Both the position numbers and the translations under genes were made by a program. The notes below the pieces were generated by a model. That model was given only the letters and a program-made list of their open reading frames with translations, was not told where the DNA came from and ran no database searches. 64,000 nucleotides of DNA. Origin: Pseudodesulfovibrio thermohalotolerans. GTDB lineage: Bacteria; Desulfobacterota; Desulfovibrionia; Desulfovibrionales; Desulfovibrionaceae. Numbering within the stretch: the first letter of the stretch is position 1; each line of letters starts with the position of its first letter. The stretch covers positions 3,823,579 through 3,887,578 of the forward strand of contig NZ_CP120635.1 of assembly GCF_021353295.2 (NCBI RefSeq), written 5' to 3'. Shown here piece by piece: positions 17,770 to 26,352 of the stretch.

Positions 17770-18525
17770 ATGGCGAAAACCATACTCATCACCGGCGCAA
17801 CCGCCGGATTCGGCCAGGCCATGGCCCACCGATTCGCGGCCGAGGGCTGGAATCTTGTCATCACCGGCCGCAGGGCCGAACGGCTTGAGGACATCAAGGC
17901 GGAGCTCGCACCCGCCAAGGTACATACCCTGGCCTTCGACGTGCGCGACCGCGAAGCGTGCGAGCAGGCCGTGAAGTCCCTGCCCGACGAGTTCGCGGCC
18001 ATCGACGTCCTGGTCAACAACGCGGGCCTGGCCCTTGGACTGGAACCCGCCCAGGCGTGCAACCTGGACGACTGGGAATCCATGATCGACACCAACATCA
18101 AGGGCCTGACCTACATGACCCGCGCCATCCTGCCCGGCATGGTTGAACGCGACCGGGGACACGTGGTCAACCTCGGTTCCGTGGCCGGAACCTACCCCTA
18201 TCCGGGCGGCAACTGCTACGGCGGCACCAAGGCCTTCGTGAACCACTTTTCCAAGAACCTGCGCGCCGACCTCCTCGGCACCAAGGTCCGCGTGACCAAC
18301 ATCGAACCCGGCCTGTGCGAAACCGAGTTCTCAGTGGTTCGCTTCAAGGGCGACAAGGCCGCAGCCGACAAAGTCTACGAGGGCACCCAACCCATCACGC
18401 CCGAAGACATCGCCGAATGCGTCTTCTGGACCACCAACCTGCCCGCACACGTCAACATCAACTCCCTCGAAGTCATGCCTGTTCAACAGGCATTCTCCCC
18501 CTTTGCCATTTCCAGGGACAAATAG
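17770..18525 (+). CDS. ydfG: NADP-dependent 3-hydroxy acid dehydrogenase, YdfG-like SDR
   Basis: This is a short-chain dehydrogenase of 251 residues, close in wording to E. coli YdfG, which oxidises L-allo-threonine, serine and related 3-hydroxy acids with NADP. The cofactor motif TGATAGFG, the TGRRAERL segment that favours NADP, NNAGLALG, the catalytic YxxxK (YGGTK) and NIEPGLCETEFSVVRFKGD are present. An AAGGAGA precedes the ATG. Its 3' end overlaps the convergent thpR by 43 bases. Confidence 0.92.
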   Translation: MAKTILITGATAGFGQAMAHRFAAEGWNLVITGRRAERLEDIKAELAPAKVHTLAFDVRDREACEQAVKSLPDEFAAIDVLVNNAGLALGLEPAQACNLDDWESMIDTNIKGLTYMTRAILPGMVERDRGHVVNLGSVAGTYPYPGGNCYGGTKAFVNHFSKNLRADLLGTKVRVTNIEPGLCETEFSVVRFKGDKAAADKVYEGTQPITPEDIAECVFWTTNLPAHVNINSLEVMPVQQAFSPFAISRDK

Positions 18526-19049
18526 GCGCCTCCGGCGGCCGGGGGAAGGATGCTTTGCCAGAGAGTGAATCCGTTCACGGAGAAGGGGGGCCAGTCATGG
18601 TCGGCGGCGCGGTCTAGGACCGCTTTCCGATCGGCGATGCGGGGTTTGCGCACTCTGCCGAGGGTGAGGTGCGGCCGGAACCGTTTCTTTTCGCGGGGGA
18701 TGGAGACGGCGTACAGTTTGTCTTCGATGACCCGGGCCAGAGCCGCGCTTTCCTTGGCTCCCTGGTCGAGCCCAAGCCAAAGAGTCTTTGGGCGTTTGGC
18801 GTCGGGGAACGCTCCGGCGGCACCTGCCCGCATGGTGAAGGCAGGGAAGTCGATGGCGGACAGGGCGTTTTGGATGGCCGGGATGCGTGCTTCGTCGGTT
18901 TCGCCGAGGAACTTGAGCGTCAGGTGCCAGGTTGTGGGCCTGGACCAGTTGATGCTGGTATCGGTAAGTTCGGAAATGCTCTTTATAAGAGGGGAAAGCT
19001 GTTGTCGGTAAGTGCCCGGTAGCCTCATGCCGATGAACAGCCTTGGCAC
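18483..19049 (-). CDS. thpR: RNA 2',3'-cyclic phosphodiesterase (2H family)
   Basis: This 2H-superfamily enzyme opens RNA 2',3'-cyclic phosphates. The product is 188 residues and starts with GTG. Both catalytic HxTx motifs are present (TTWHLTLKFLGET near residue 42 and FRPHLTLGRV near 126) with the expected spacing. The N-terminus MPRLFIGMRLP is typical. It converges on ydfG with a 43-base overlap of coding ends. One base separates its start from the stop of a 59-codon ORF upstream. Confidence 0.92.
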   Translation of the reverse strand: MPRLFIGMRLPGTYRQQLSPLIKSISELTDTSINWSRPTTWHLTLKFLGETDEARIPAIQNALSAIDFPAFTMRAGAAGAFPDAKRPKTLWLGLDQGAKESAALARVIEDKLYAVSIPREKKRFRPHLTLGRVRKPRIADRKAVLDRAADHDWPPFSVNGFTLWQSILPPAAGGAYLSLEMAKGENAC

Positions 19050-19050
19050 G

Positions 19051-19230
19051 TTAGCTGTCCTTTTTATTTAGTGCCTGGCCGAAGATGGCCAGATCGCCGA
19101 GGACGTCGGCCATGGCCGCGCTCAGCGGCTCGGGCAGCCGGTCGTTCCCGGCTATTTCCAGCAGCCGGTCGGGATCGATGCCGTTTCGTTCGGCCAGTTC
19201 GCGCAGTTCGTCGAGGGTGGTTTCATCCAT
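19051..19230 (-). CDS. Possible 59-residue protein upstream of thpR
   Basis: An ATG at 19230 opens a 59-codon frame (MDETTLDELRELAERNGIDP...LNKKDS) ending one base before the thpR start. The composition is protein-like: amphipathic helices, and a helix-turn segment GIDPDRLLEIAGNDRLPEPLS. No ribosome binding site precedes this ATG. The same frame stays open and protein-like upstream (EIHILHVACPADVIYVRP) back to the malic-enzyme terminator, but without a standard start codon. It may be a real small protein with an unusual start, or a remnant. Function is unknown. Confidence 0.45.
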   Translation of the reverse strand: MDETTLDELRELAERNGIDPDRLLEIAGNDRLPEPLSAAMADVLGDLAIFGQALNKKDS

Positions 19231-19320
19231 GGGACGAACATAGATGACATCGGCCGGGCAGGCAACGTGGAGGATGTGAATCTCTTGGGCGCCCCTGTCG
19301 TCCGATAAGTTTGCGGTTTC

Positions 19321-19360
19321 AAAAAAAAGGCCCCGCTCCGAACTTTGGAGCGGGGCCTTT
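19321..19360 (-). terminator. Terminator of malic enzyme gene
   Basis: On the minus strand a 14-bp GC-rich stem (AAAGGCCCCGCTCC and its complement) with a short loop is followed by eight T residues. It stands 17 bases after the malic enzyme stop codon. Confidence 0.93.
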
Positions 19361-19376
19361 CATTTTGGTCAGAAGG

Positions 19377-20696
19377 CTAGATGTCGTAGCCGAATGAGTC
19401 CACCACCAGTTTGGTTCGGGCCTTGGAAGCGGCCATGCGGGCTTCCAGGTCTTTGGCGTACTGGTCGAGGTCCAGCTCGACCTGGGCCACGCCGGTGTCC
19501 ATGGCGGCCTTGGCCACGGCCGGGGCGAGCCAGGTCAGGACGCGCGGGTCCAGCGGCTTGGGGATGATGTAGTCGATGCCGTATTCGAGCTTGTCCACGC
19601 CGAACGCCTCGCAGATTTCCTTGGAGACCGGCTCCTTGGCCAGACGGGCCAGGGCGTCGGCGGCGGCGAGCTTCATCTCCTCGTTGATGGTGGTGGCGCG
19701 GCAGTCGAGCGCGCCCCGGAAGATGAACGGGAAGCCGAGCACGTTGTTCACCTGGTTGGGGAAATCGGACCGGCCGGTGCCCATGATGATGTCGGGGCGC
19801 ACTTCCTTGACGTCCGGGTAGGGAATCTCGGGATCGGGGTTGGCGCAGGCGAAGATGATGGCGTTTTCGGCCATGGTCTTGACCATGTCCTGGTTGATGG
19901 CGTCCTTGACCGAGAGGCCCAGGAACATGTCGGCTCCGACCATGCAGTCGGCCAGGGAGCCCTTGTCTTCGGCCTGCGCGTAGGCGCGCTTGAATTCGTT
20001 GAGGTCGGTCCGCCCGGCATGGATCAGGCCGCGGGAGTCGAACATGAAGATGTTCTCGCGCTTGACGCCCATGTGCACGTAGAGGTTGGAGCAGGCGATG
20101 GCTGCCGCGCCCGCGCCCGAGACCACGATCTTGATCTCGTCGATCTTCTTGCCGGAAATGTCCAGGGCGTTGATGATGCCCGCCGCCGAGATGATGGCCG
20201 TTCCGTGCTGGTCGTCGTGGAAGACCGGGATGCCCATTTCCGCTTTGAGTCGGGTCTCGATCTCGAAGCATTCCGGGGCCTTGATGTCTTCAAGGTTGAT
20301 GCCGCCGAAGGTGGGTTCCAGCAGTTTGCAGAATCCGACAACCTCGTCGGGCGTTTTGGCGTTGATGTTCAGGTCGTAGACGTCGATGTCGGAGAAAATT
20401 TTGAACAGGACACCCTTGCCCTCCATGACCGGCTTGCCCGCCTCGGGGCCGATGTTGCCCAGGCCGAGCACGGCGGTGCCGTTGGACACAACGGCCACCA
20501 GGTTGCCCTTGTTGGTGTAGTCATAGACCTTTTCGGTGTCCGCGTGGATGGCGCGGCACGCCTCCGCAACGCCGGGGCTGTATGCCATGGACAGGTCCTT
20601 CTGGTTCCTGCACGGCTTGATGGAGATAACCTCCAGTTTGCCCTTGCGTTTGGCTGAGTGATAGTCGAGCGCTTCTTCCTTCGTGAACAATGCCAT
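19377..20696 (-). CDS. Malic enzyme (oxaloacetate-decarboxylating)
   Basis: This enzyme decarboxylates malate to pyruvate with reduction of NAD or NADP. The 439-residue product matches the short bacterial form: it has the N-terminal malic domain ([40 protein letters not shown]) and the NAD-binding domain ([22 protein letters not shown]). The C-terminal phosphotransacetylase-like domain of MaeB is absent. CAGGAGG precedes the start. It follows a TAXI-TRAP transporter cluster on the same strand, which may supply organic acids. Cofactor choice cannot be decided by eye. Confidence 0.94.
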   Translation of the reverse strand: MALFTKEEALDYHSAKRKGKLEVISIKPCRNQKDLSMAYSPGVAEACRAIHADTEKVYDYTNKGNLVAVVSNGTAVLGLGNIGPEAGKPVMEGKGVLFKIFSDIDVYDLNINAKTPDEVVGFCKLLEPTFGGINLEDIKAPECFEIETRLKAEMGIPVFHDDQHGTAIISAAGIINALDISGKKIDEIKIVVSGAGAAAIACSNLYVHMGVKRENIFMFDSRGLIHAGRTDLNEFKRAYAQAEDKGSLADCMVGADMFLGLSVKDAINQDMVKTMAENAIIFACANPDPEIPYPDVKEVRPDIIMGTGRSDFPNQVNNVLGFPFIFRGALDCRATTINEEMKLAAADALARLAKEPVSKEICEAFGVDKLEYGIDYIIPKPLDPRVLTWLAPAVAKAAMDTGVAQVELDLDQYAKDLEARMAASKARTKLVVDSFGYDI

Positions 20697-20846
20697 AAAT
20701 CCAACCTCCTGAAATTTACAGTTTGTCCAATGTTCTAAAGAGGTTTTTCGCTTTCCGTCAAGCAGTATCGCCCCGGCCGGGGCCGGGCTGCGTTCGTTTG
20801 GACACGGCGTTGGGGCGGCGGCCGTTCTTCGAAGCGGCCGGGACCG

Positions 20847-21863
20847 CTACGGCATGAGGATGGGCGGGATGTCCAGTTTGTGTTCGGCCCAGAAGCGGAG
20901 CGCGCCGGGATGCAGGGGGATGGACAGGCTGCGGATGCCGTTTAGCAGGCTCATGTCAGCGGCTGCGCCGTGTACGCGTTGCAGTTCTTCGAGTCGTTTT
21001 TCGCTGAAAATGGCCTTGAGGCCGTCATATACGGCGTGGCCGTCCAGGCCGGAGCGGGCGCACCACAGTGCGGCGTCCTGGAAGGTGGCCACGGGCTCGG
21101 TCTGGCCGTAGTAGGTGCCTGCCGGGATGGTTGCCCGCGAATAGAACGGATAGAGCTGGTAGAACCCGGAGACCATGGCGGCCTCGTGCAGATTCAGGAT
21201 GCGGACGGGCGTTTTTGCGGCCGCTTCCATGACCGAGGCGTTGGGGTGGCCAGCCAGAATCCAGAATCCGTCCACTTCGCCCCGGGCGAAGTCTTCGGCG
21301 GCCTCGGCATAGCCTGTGGGCAGGTGGTTGAAGCTGGTCCAGAGTTTGATGTGGCGGAAGAAACGCTCGGCGGACAGGGCCGCGCCCGAGCCGGGGTTGC
21401 CCACGGCGATGGTCTTGCCCCGGAGGTCCAGGACGGTGTGGATGCCGGAGTCCATGCGCACCACGAGTTGCGCCGGGGTTTCGTAAAGAAAGGAAATGGC
21501 CTGGACATCGGCGAACTTCTTGTTGGTGCAGCGCAGTTTGCCGGTGCGCCCCAGGAACGCGTCGCCCGCATTGACCAGGGCCATGTCCGCCTTGCCCGAG
21601 CAGAGGGCGAGGAGATTCTCCACGGAGCCGCCGGAGGGCTTGGTCTGGACGTTCAGGCCGGGCGCGTCGGCGGAGATGACCTCCGCTATCTTGTTGGCGA
21701 AGTGGTTGAAGGTGCCGCCGCGCGGGCCGCCGTAGAAAGTCAGGGCCTGCGTGGCCGTGGCCTTGGGCGCGGCCGGGTCGTTTCCGGGCTCGGCAGAGCA
21801 GCCCGCTATCGGGGAAAGCCCCAGGCAGCAGAGCAGTAACAAGGCGTGGAAGAGACGTGGCAT
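20847..21863 (-). CDS. TAXI-family TRAP binding lipoprotein (second copy)
   Basis: This is an extracytoplasmic substrate-binding protein of the TAXI group, 338 residues. The start at 21863 follows GGAGG and gives the lipoprotein signal LLLLCCLGLSPIAGC. The family wording FYGGPRGGTFNHFANKIAEVIS, PSGGSVENLLALCSGKADMALVNAG and GNPGSGAALSAERFF is clear. It resembles the other TAXI protein at 24215-25183 in the same blocks, so the cluster has two paralogous receptors around one permease. The substrate is unknown; known TAXI ligands include glutamate and 2-oxoglutarate. Confidence 0.9.
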   Translation of the reverse strand: MPRLFHALLLLCCLGLSPIAGCSAEPGNDPAAPKATATQALTFYGGPRGGTFNHFANKIAEVISADAPGLNVQTKPSGGSVENLLALCSGKADMALVNAGDAFLGRTGKLRCTNKKFADVQAISFLYETPAQLVVRMDSGIHTVLDLRGKTIAVGNPGSGAALSAERFFRHIKLWTSFNHLPTGYAEAAEDFARGEVDGFWILAGHPNASVMEAAAKTPVRILNLHEAAMVSGFYQLYPFYSRATIPAGTYYGQTEPVATFQDAALWCARSGLDGHAVYDGLKAIFSEKRLEELQRVHGAAADMSLLNGIRSLSIPLHPGALRFWAEHKLDIPPILMP

Positions 21864-22068
21864 CGGACCTCCGGCCGGTGATTCGGTGTGCCGCCCCATG
21901 CGGCGTCAACCGGGACAGTTCGTTTTTGCCATACCCCTGCGTCGAAGACAATGCGCGTCCATTCCGCACCCGAATTTTATAACCTTGCGCGCAAGCTTCT
22001 CGTGAGTGGAGCGCGAAGAAAAGGGGCGGTTGGCCGCCCCTTTGGTTTTGTATCACATTGCCGCCGGA

Positions 22069-23997
22069 TCAGGCTGTGGACATGCCTAGGAGGCGTTTGA
22101 GGGGGTTGACCCAGATGAAGCTGAGGAACCAGGCATAGGCGAACACCGCCACGGCAATGAGGGAGAACCACATGAGGATGTTACTGGTGGGCGCGTTCAG
22201 GGAGAAGGCCGGTACGTACGCGAAGAGGAATGGGGCGAGGTAGAGGAACTTGGCGAATTTGAATGAGGTGAAGGCGGTGCGCCACATGTTGGCCCCGGCA
22301 ATGGTGGCGCCCGCAAATGCGGCGATGCAGACCGGTGGGGTGATGTTGGAGTCCTGGGAGAGCCAGTACACGATCATGTGCGCGGCCACTTCGTTGACGC
22401 CGAGGTGGGTCAGGGCCGGGACCGCGACCACTGCGGTAATCAGGTAGGCGGCGGTGACGGGCACGCCCATGCCGAGCACCAGGGAGGCGAGGGCCACGAG
22501 CAGGATGGTCAGAACCAGGTTGCCGTGGGCCAGTTCGATGACGATGTCCGCGAACGTCAGGACGAGCCCGGAGTACGTCAGCACGCCGATGATGATGCCG
22601 ATGACGCCCACCGTCGCACCGATCTTGAGGGAGTTGATGGTTCCGTAGCGGGCCGCGACGACAAAGGCTCCGAGTTCGCTCTTGAGGCCTTCCACGGTCT
22701 GCCTGCGCCAGGCGAAGACCGCGGCTGCGGCGAGGAGGCCGTAGAGGAGCAGGATGCGGCCGGAGAGGAACGGCCGCACCGCCGCCGCCGCTTCTGGCCC
22801 GGCGGCCTTGCCGATGAGTTTGATGACCCAGGGGCAGAGGACCATGAAGGTCATGATGAAGAGCAGGGTCGGGTCGATGCGCGAGCCCTCGTCCTTGAAC
22901 GACAGGCCGATGCACGCGGCCAGCCCGACGATGGCGGAATAGCCCGGGGAGTATCCGGCGAGCATGAAGATGGTGATGAGGATGAGCGGCAGGGTGTAGA
23001 GCCATTCCTTGCGCAGAATCTCCATGGCCCCGAGCTTGTACCGTTCGCCCACGATGTTGTTCTTGCGGGCTTCGTAGTGGACCATGACGAAGACCGAGAA
23101 GAAGTACATGATGGCCGGGAAGATGGCCACGAGCATGATGTGGGAATACGGCAGACCGGTCATTTCGGCCATGATGAACCCGCCCGCGCCCATGATCGGG
23201 GGCATGAACATGCCGCCGATGGAGGCCGCAGGCTCGATGCCGCCCGCCACATGCGGCTTGAACCCGGCCTTCTTCATCATGGGAATGGTGAAGGTGCCGG
23301 TGGAAACGGTGTTGGCGATGGCCGAGCCGGAGATGGACCCGAACAGCCCTGAGGCTATGACCGAGACCTTGGCCGGTCCGCCCACCTTGTGCCCCACTGC
23401 GGCCAAGGGGAAGTCGATGAAGAATCGCTGCGCCCCGCATCTTTCGAGAAAGGCCCCGAAGAGCACGAACAGGATGATGTAGGTGGCCAGCACGTTGGCC
23501 ATGATGCCGAACACGCCGTCCGAGCGGTAGAAGATGGAGGTGCACAGGTCCGGGAAGCTCGCTCCCGCGTGGGCGATGAGCTCGGGCATGTGTGCGCCGT
23601 ACATGCCGAAGAGGATCATGATGACGCCGATGATGACGAAGACGTTGCCGACCACCCGGCGGGCCAGCTCGATGCCGATCAGCACGCCGACCATGGCCAT
23701 GGTCTTGTCCATTTCCGTTTCGATGCCGATGCGGTAGTTGATGGCCTCGAAGTTCAATATCCAATAGCTTACGGAGACCAGTGAGGCCAGCATGAGCAGG
23801 TAGTCCACCAGCCGCATGAGGCGGCTGCGGGATTTGTAGATCAGGAAGACGAGCATGTACGTGATGATTACGTAGATGCCCCGGTGATACTGTGTGGCCG
23901 CCGGTTCGAAGATCGCCGACCAGGAGTAGAAGAGGACCATCGAGACCGACAGGAAGTCGAAGAGAAATCTCTCGTATCTGTTTAATTTGTCATACAT
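22069..23997 (-). CDS. TRAP transporter permease, fused small and large subunits
   Basis: This inner-membrane TRAP permease of 642 residues combines the DctQ-like small part (about residues 1-130) and the DctM-like large part in one chain, as is normal for TAXI systems. It has about 17 hydrophobic segments. The motif FGSISGSAIANTVSTGTFTIPMMKKAGF, the following GGIEPAASIGGMFMPPIMGAGGF, and the second GMGVPVTAAYLITAVVAVPAL are typical. The true start is MYDKLNRYERF at 23997; the frame continues open upstream through GC-rich noncoding DNA. Uptake is driven by a sodium or proton gradient. Confidence 0.93.
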   Translation of the reverse strand: MYDKLNRYERFLFDFLSVSMVLFYSWSAIFEPAATQYHRGIYVIITYMLVFLIYKSRSRLMRLVDYLLMLASLVSVSYWILNFEAINYRIGIETEMDKTMAMVGVLIGIELARRVVGNVFVIIGVIMILFGMYGAHMPELIAHAGASFPDLCTSIFYRSDGVFGIMANVLATYIILFVLFGAFLERCGAQRFFIDFPLAAVGHKVGGPAKVSVIASGLFGSISGSAIANTVSTGTFTIPMMKKAGFKPHVAGGIEPAASIGGMFMPPIMGAGGFIMAEMTGLPYSHIMLVAIFPAIMYFFSVFVMVHYEARKNNIVGERYKLGAMEILRKEWLYTLPLILITIFMLAGYSPGYSAIVGLAACIGLSFKDEGSRIDPTLLFIMTFMVLCPWVIKLIGKAAGPEAAAAVRPFLSGRILLLYGLLAAAAVFAWRRQTVEGLKSELGAFVVAARYGTINSLKIGATVGVIGIIIGVLTYSGLVLTFADIVIELAHGNLVLTILLVALASLVLGMGVPVTAAYLITAVVAVPALTHLGVNEVAAHMIVYWLSQDSNITPPVCIAAFAGATIAGANMWRTAFTSFKFAKFLYLAPFLFAYVPAFSLNAPTSNILMWFSLIAVAVFAYAWFLSFIWVNPLKRLLGMSTA

Positions 23998-24214
23998 TGT
24001 AGCGCGCTCTCGGCTGCGGGGCAGCGGTTGGAGAATGTGCCGCGCCGTCAAGGCCGACCGCGTGCCGGGCGCCCATGAAGGGAGACCGGCCGTTCGGCCG
24101 GGCGGGGCGGATCGGGGCTGTGCGCGGTCCGGACGGACGTGGCCTGGGCCGCCGGGAACGCGCTGCGCGGGCGGACTCTCGGCCCGCCCGCACACGTTGT
24201 CGGGAGCGGGGAGC

Positions 24215-25183
24215 CTACTTCAGGACGCCCATTTCCTTCCAGAACTTCACCGCGCCCGGATGCAGGGGGGTCGCGGCGGGGTTGATGCCCTTGAGACCGT
24301 CGGCCAAGCTCATGGCCTTGAAGGTCTTCTTCTGGCCGACCATGTGCTTGAGGCCTTTCTCGGACCAGACGGCCTTGAGGAGCGCGTACACGTCCTCGGC
24401 GGGCACGTCGGCATTGGCCACGAGCAGTGCGGAATCAAAGAAGGAGGGAGTGTCGTGATCCACCCCGCGGTAGGTGCCCGCCGGGATGGTCAGCTTGCCG
24501 AAGTAGGGGTACGCCTTGAAGTAGCCGGAATTTTCGGCGTCGGCGCCGACGTTGACCAGGTCGATGTCGTTGGTCTGGGCGGCCATGATGACGGCCCCGG
24601 ACGGGAAGGCGGTGAGAAGCCAGAAGGCGTCGAGCTGCTCATTGCCGAAGGCCTGGGCCGCGTCGTTGTAGCCCATGGCGTTGCGCTCGATCTTGTCCCA
24701 GATGCCGAGGTGGGTGAAGAACCGCTCACAGTTGGCGAACGCGCCGGAACCGGCGTTGCCCACGCCGACCTTCTTCCCGACCAGGTCCTTGGCGGACTTG
24801 ATTCCGGAACCCTTGCGGATGACCAGCTGGGCGGGCGCGCCGTAGAGGTAGCCCACGGCCAGGACGTTTTCATATTTGTTCGGGTCGCCGGTCAGCTTGC
24901 CGTTGCGGCCGAGGTAGACTTCGCCCGCGTACACGGTGCCGAACGCGCAGCGGCCGGAATTGACCGTGCGCAGGTTTTCGGTGGAGCCGCCGGAGGACTG
25001 GGCCTTGATGGAAAAATTGGGGTTGTCCTTGATGGGGCCGAAGACCTGGATGGCGTTGGCCACGATCTGGAAGGTGCCGCCGGCCGGACCGCCGCCGAAG
25101 ACGTAACGTTTTTTGGCGTGCGCGTTGAAAGACATGCCGAAAACAACGGCAACAGCTAAGGCCAGGATGTAAATCCGTTTCAT
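24215..25183 (-). CDS. TAXI-family TRAP binding protein (first copy)
   Basis: This is a periplasmic substrate-binding protein, 322 residues, first gene of the TAXI-TRAP cluster. It starts after AGGAGG with the signal peptide MKRIYILALAVAVVFGMSFNAHA and has no lipobox, unlike its paralogue. The blocks FGGGPAGGTFQIVANAIQVFG, SSGGSTENLRTVNSGRCAFGTVYAG and GNAGSGAFANCERFF define the TAXI family. The gap of 217 bases before the permease holds GC-rich inverted repeats that could lower permease expression. Confidence 0.92.
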   Translation of the reverse strand: MKRIYILALAVAVVFGMSFNAHAKKRYVFGGGPAGGTFQIVANAIQVFGPIKDNPNFSIKAQSSGGSTENLRTVNSGRCAFGTVYAGEVYLGRNGKLTGDPNKYENVLAVGYLYGAPAQLVIRKGSGIKSAKDLVGKKVGVGNAGSGAFANCERFFTHLGIWDKIERNAMGYNDAAQAFGNEQLDAFWLLTAFPSGAVIMAAQTNDIDLVNVGADAENSGYFKAYPYFGKLTIPAGTYRGVDHDTPSFFDSALLVANADVPAEDVYALLKAVWSEKGLKHMVGQKKTFKAMSLADGLKGINPAATPLHPGAVKFWKEMGVLK

Positions 25184-25299
25184 GTTTCCTCCTAGGGAAC
25201 CACAGAAGTTAATATGGACCGCAACTTTTTCTACCTGTCCCGCATTGCACGGGCGGTAAAACACACCCCCGAGGGGAAGGCTCTTCCACTCGGTATGCT

Positions 25300-25328
25300 A
25301 TTGTCGCACAGAATGGCGATTATTTCAA
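25300..25328 (-). promoter_or_regulatory. Promoter of TAXI-TRAP cluster
   Basis: On the minus strand TTGAAA (25328-25323) and GACAAT (25305-25300) are separated by 17 bases, a plausible sigma-70-type promoter about 115 bases before the first TAXI gene. The divergent gap 25184-25510 is AT-rich in its middle and has no gene. A possible -35 TTGACA for the opposite gene lies at 25453-25458. Confidence 0.5.
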
Positions 25329-25510
25329 CGCAATTCTCCAATGAGATGATTCCCACTACCTGAATTAATTATCTTTTATATAACCGGTTTTTATATTCGT
25401 ATCCGGGGAAAACAGGACGTCTCCCGGCGGGGAAAAGCACGAAAGACGGCTTTTGACATCGCCCGGCGGTGTGGTACATGCGTCGTCGTCAACGCCCAAG
25501 GAGGGTACCC

Positions 25511-26269
25511 ATGCTGGAAAATCTCGTGGTGGTCCTGTTCCGCCCAAAATATCCGGAGAATATCGGTTCCGCGGCTCGCGCCTGTCTGAATATGGGGGTG
25601 ACCGAGTTGGTGGTGGTCGATCCCTATAATTTCAACATGGAAAAGGCCCTGCCCCTGGCCACGGCCCACGCCCGGCATATTCTGGAATCCGCGCGCATCG
25701 TGGACACCCTGGCCCAGGCCGTGGACGGCTGTACCGCGATTTACGGAACCACGGCGCGCACGGGCGGCTGGCGCAAGGGGATCATGAATCCCGACACCCT
25801 GGCGAACGTGGTCGACGATCGGCTGCGCGGCGGCGGAAGGGTCGCCTTGGTCTTCGGCCCCGAAGACAAGGGGCTGACCAACGAGGAGACCTCCATCTGC
25901 TCCGGGCTGATGACCATCCCGACCAGCCGCGACGGCACCTCCCTGAACCTGGCCCAGGCCGTGGTGGTGGTTCTGTACGAATGCTTCAAGCGTTCGCTGG
26001 CCCATCCGTTCGTGCCGGGCGGTCCGCCCGAGGAGCGTCCCACCACGGTGCGGGAACAGGAGGCCCTGTTCTCCAACCTTCAGGAAACCCTTTTGGCCAT
26101 CGATTTTCTCAAGGACGACAACCCGGATTACTGGATGCTTCCGGTGCGCCGTTTCTTCAGCAAGGTCAACCTCAAGCGCAACGAGTTCAACTTGCTCATG
26201 GGCGTTTGCCGACAGGTGCAGTGGTTCGTGGATAAATACGGGCCGAAGAAGGGCGGCGGAGCCGAATAG
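25511..26269 (+). CDS. TrmJ-like SPOUT RNA methyltransferase
   Basis: This is a SpoU/TrmH-fold methyltransferase of 252 residues, most like TrmJ, which 2'-O-methylates position 32 of tRNAs. It has VVLFRPKYPENIGSAARAC at the N-terminus and the knot motifs FGPEDKGLTNEE and TSLNLAQAVVVVLYE. The C-terminal 80 residues form the helical TrmJ extension. AGGAGGG precedes the start. It is a single gene followed by a strong terminator. The exact target nucleotide is an inference from the family. Confidence 0.9.
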   Translation: MLENLVVVLFRPKYPENIGSAARACLNMGVTELVVVDPYNFNMEKALPLATAHARHILESARIVDTLAQAVDGCTAIYGTTARTGGWRKGIMNPDTLANVVDDRLRGGGRVALVFGPEDKGLTNEETSICSGLMTIPTSRDGTSLNLAQAVVVVLYECFKRSLAHPFVPGGPPEERPTTVREQEALFSNLQETLLAIDFLKDDNPDYWMLPVRRFFSKVNLKRNEFNLLMGVCRQVQWFVDKYGPKKGGGAE

Positions 26270-26304
26270 AGGCTGTACCCTTCGGTTGCCTTTTGTCCGG
26301 CACG

Positions 26305-26341
26305 AAAAAGCCCCGTCCGACCCTGTCGGGCGGGGCTTTTT
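26305..26341. terminator. Bidirectional terminator between convergent genes
   Basis: A long stem with five A residues on the left and five T residues on the right (AAAAAGCCCCGTCCGA and its near-complement) lies between the convergent methyltransferase and GGDEF-EAL genes and can serve both. Confidence 0.92.
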
Positions 26342-26352
26342 CACGGGCCGGA

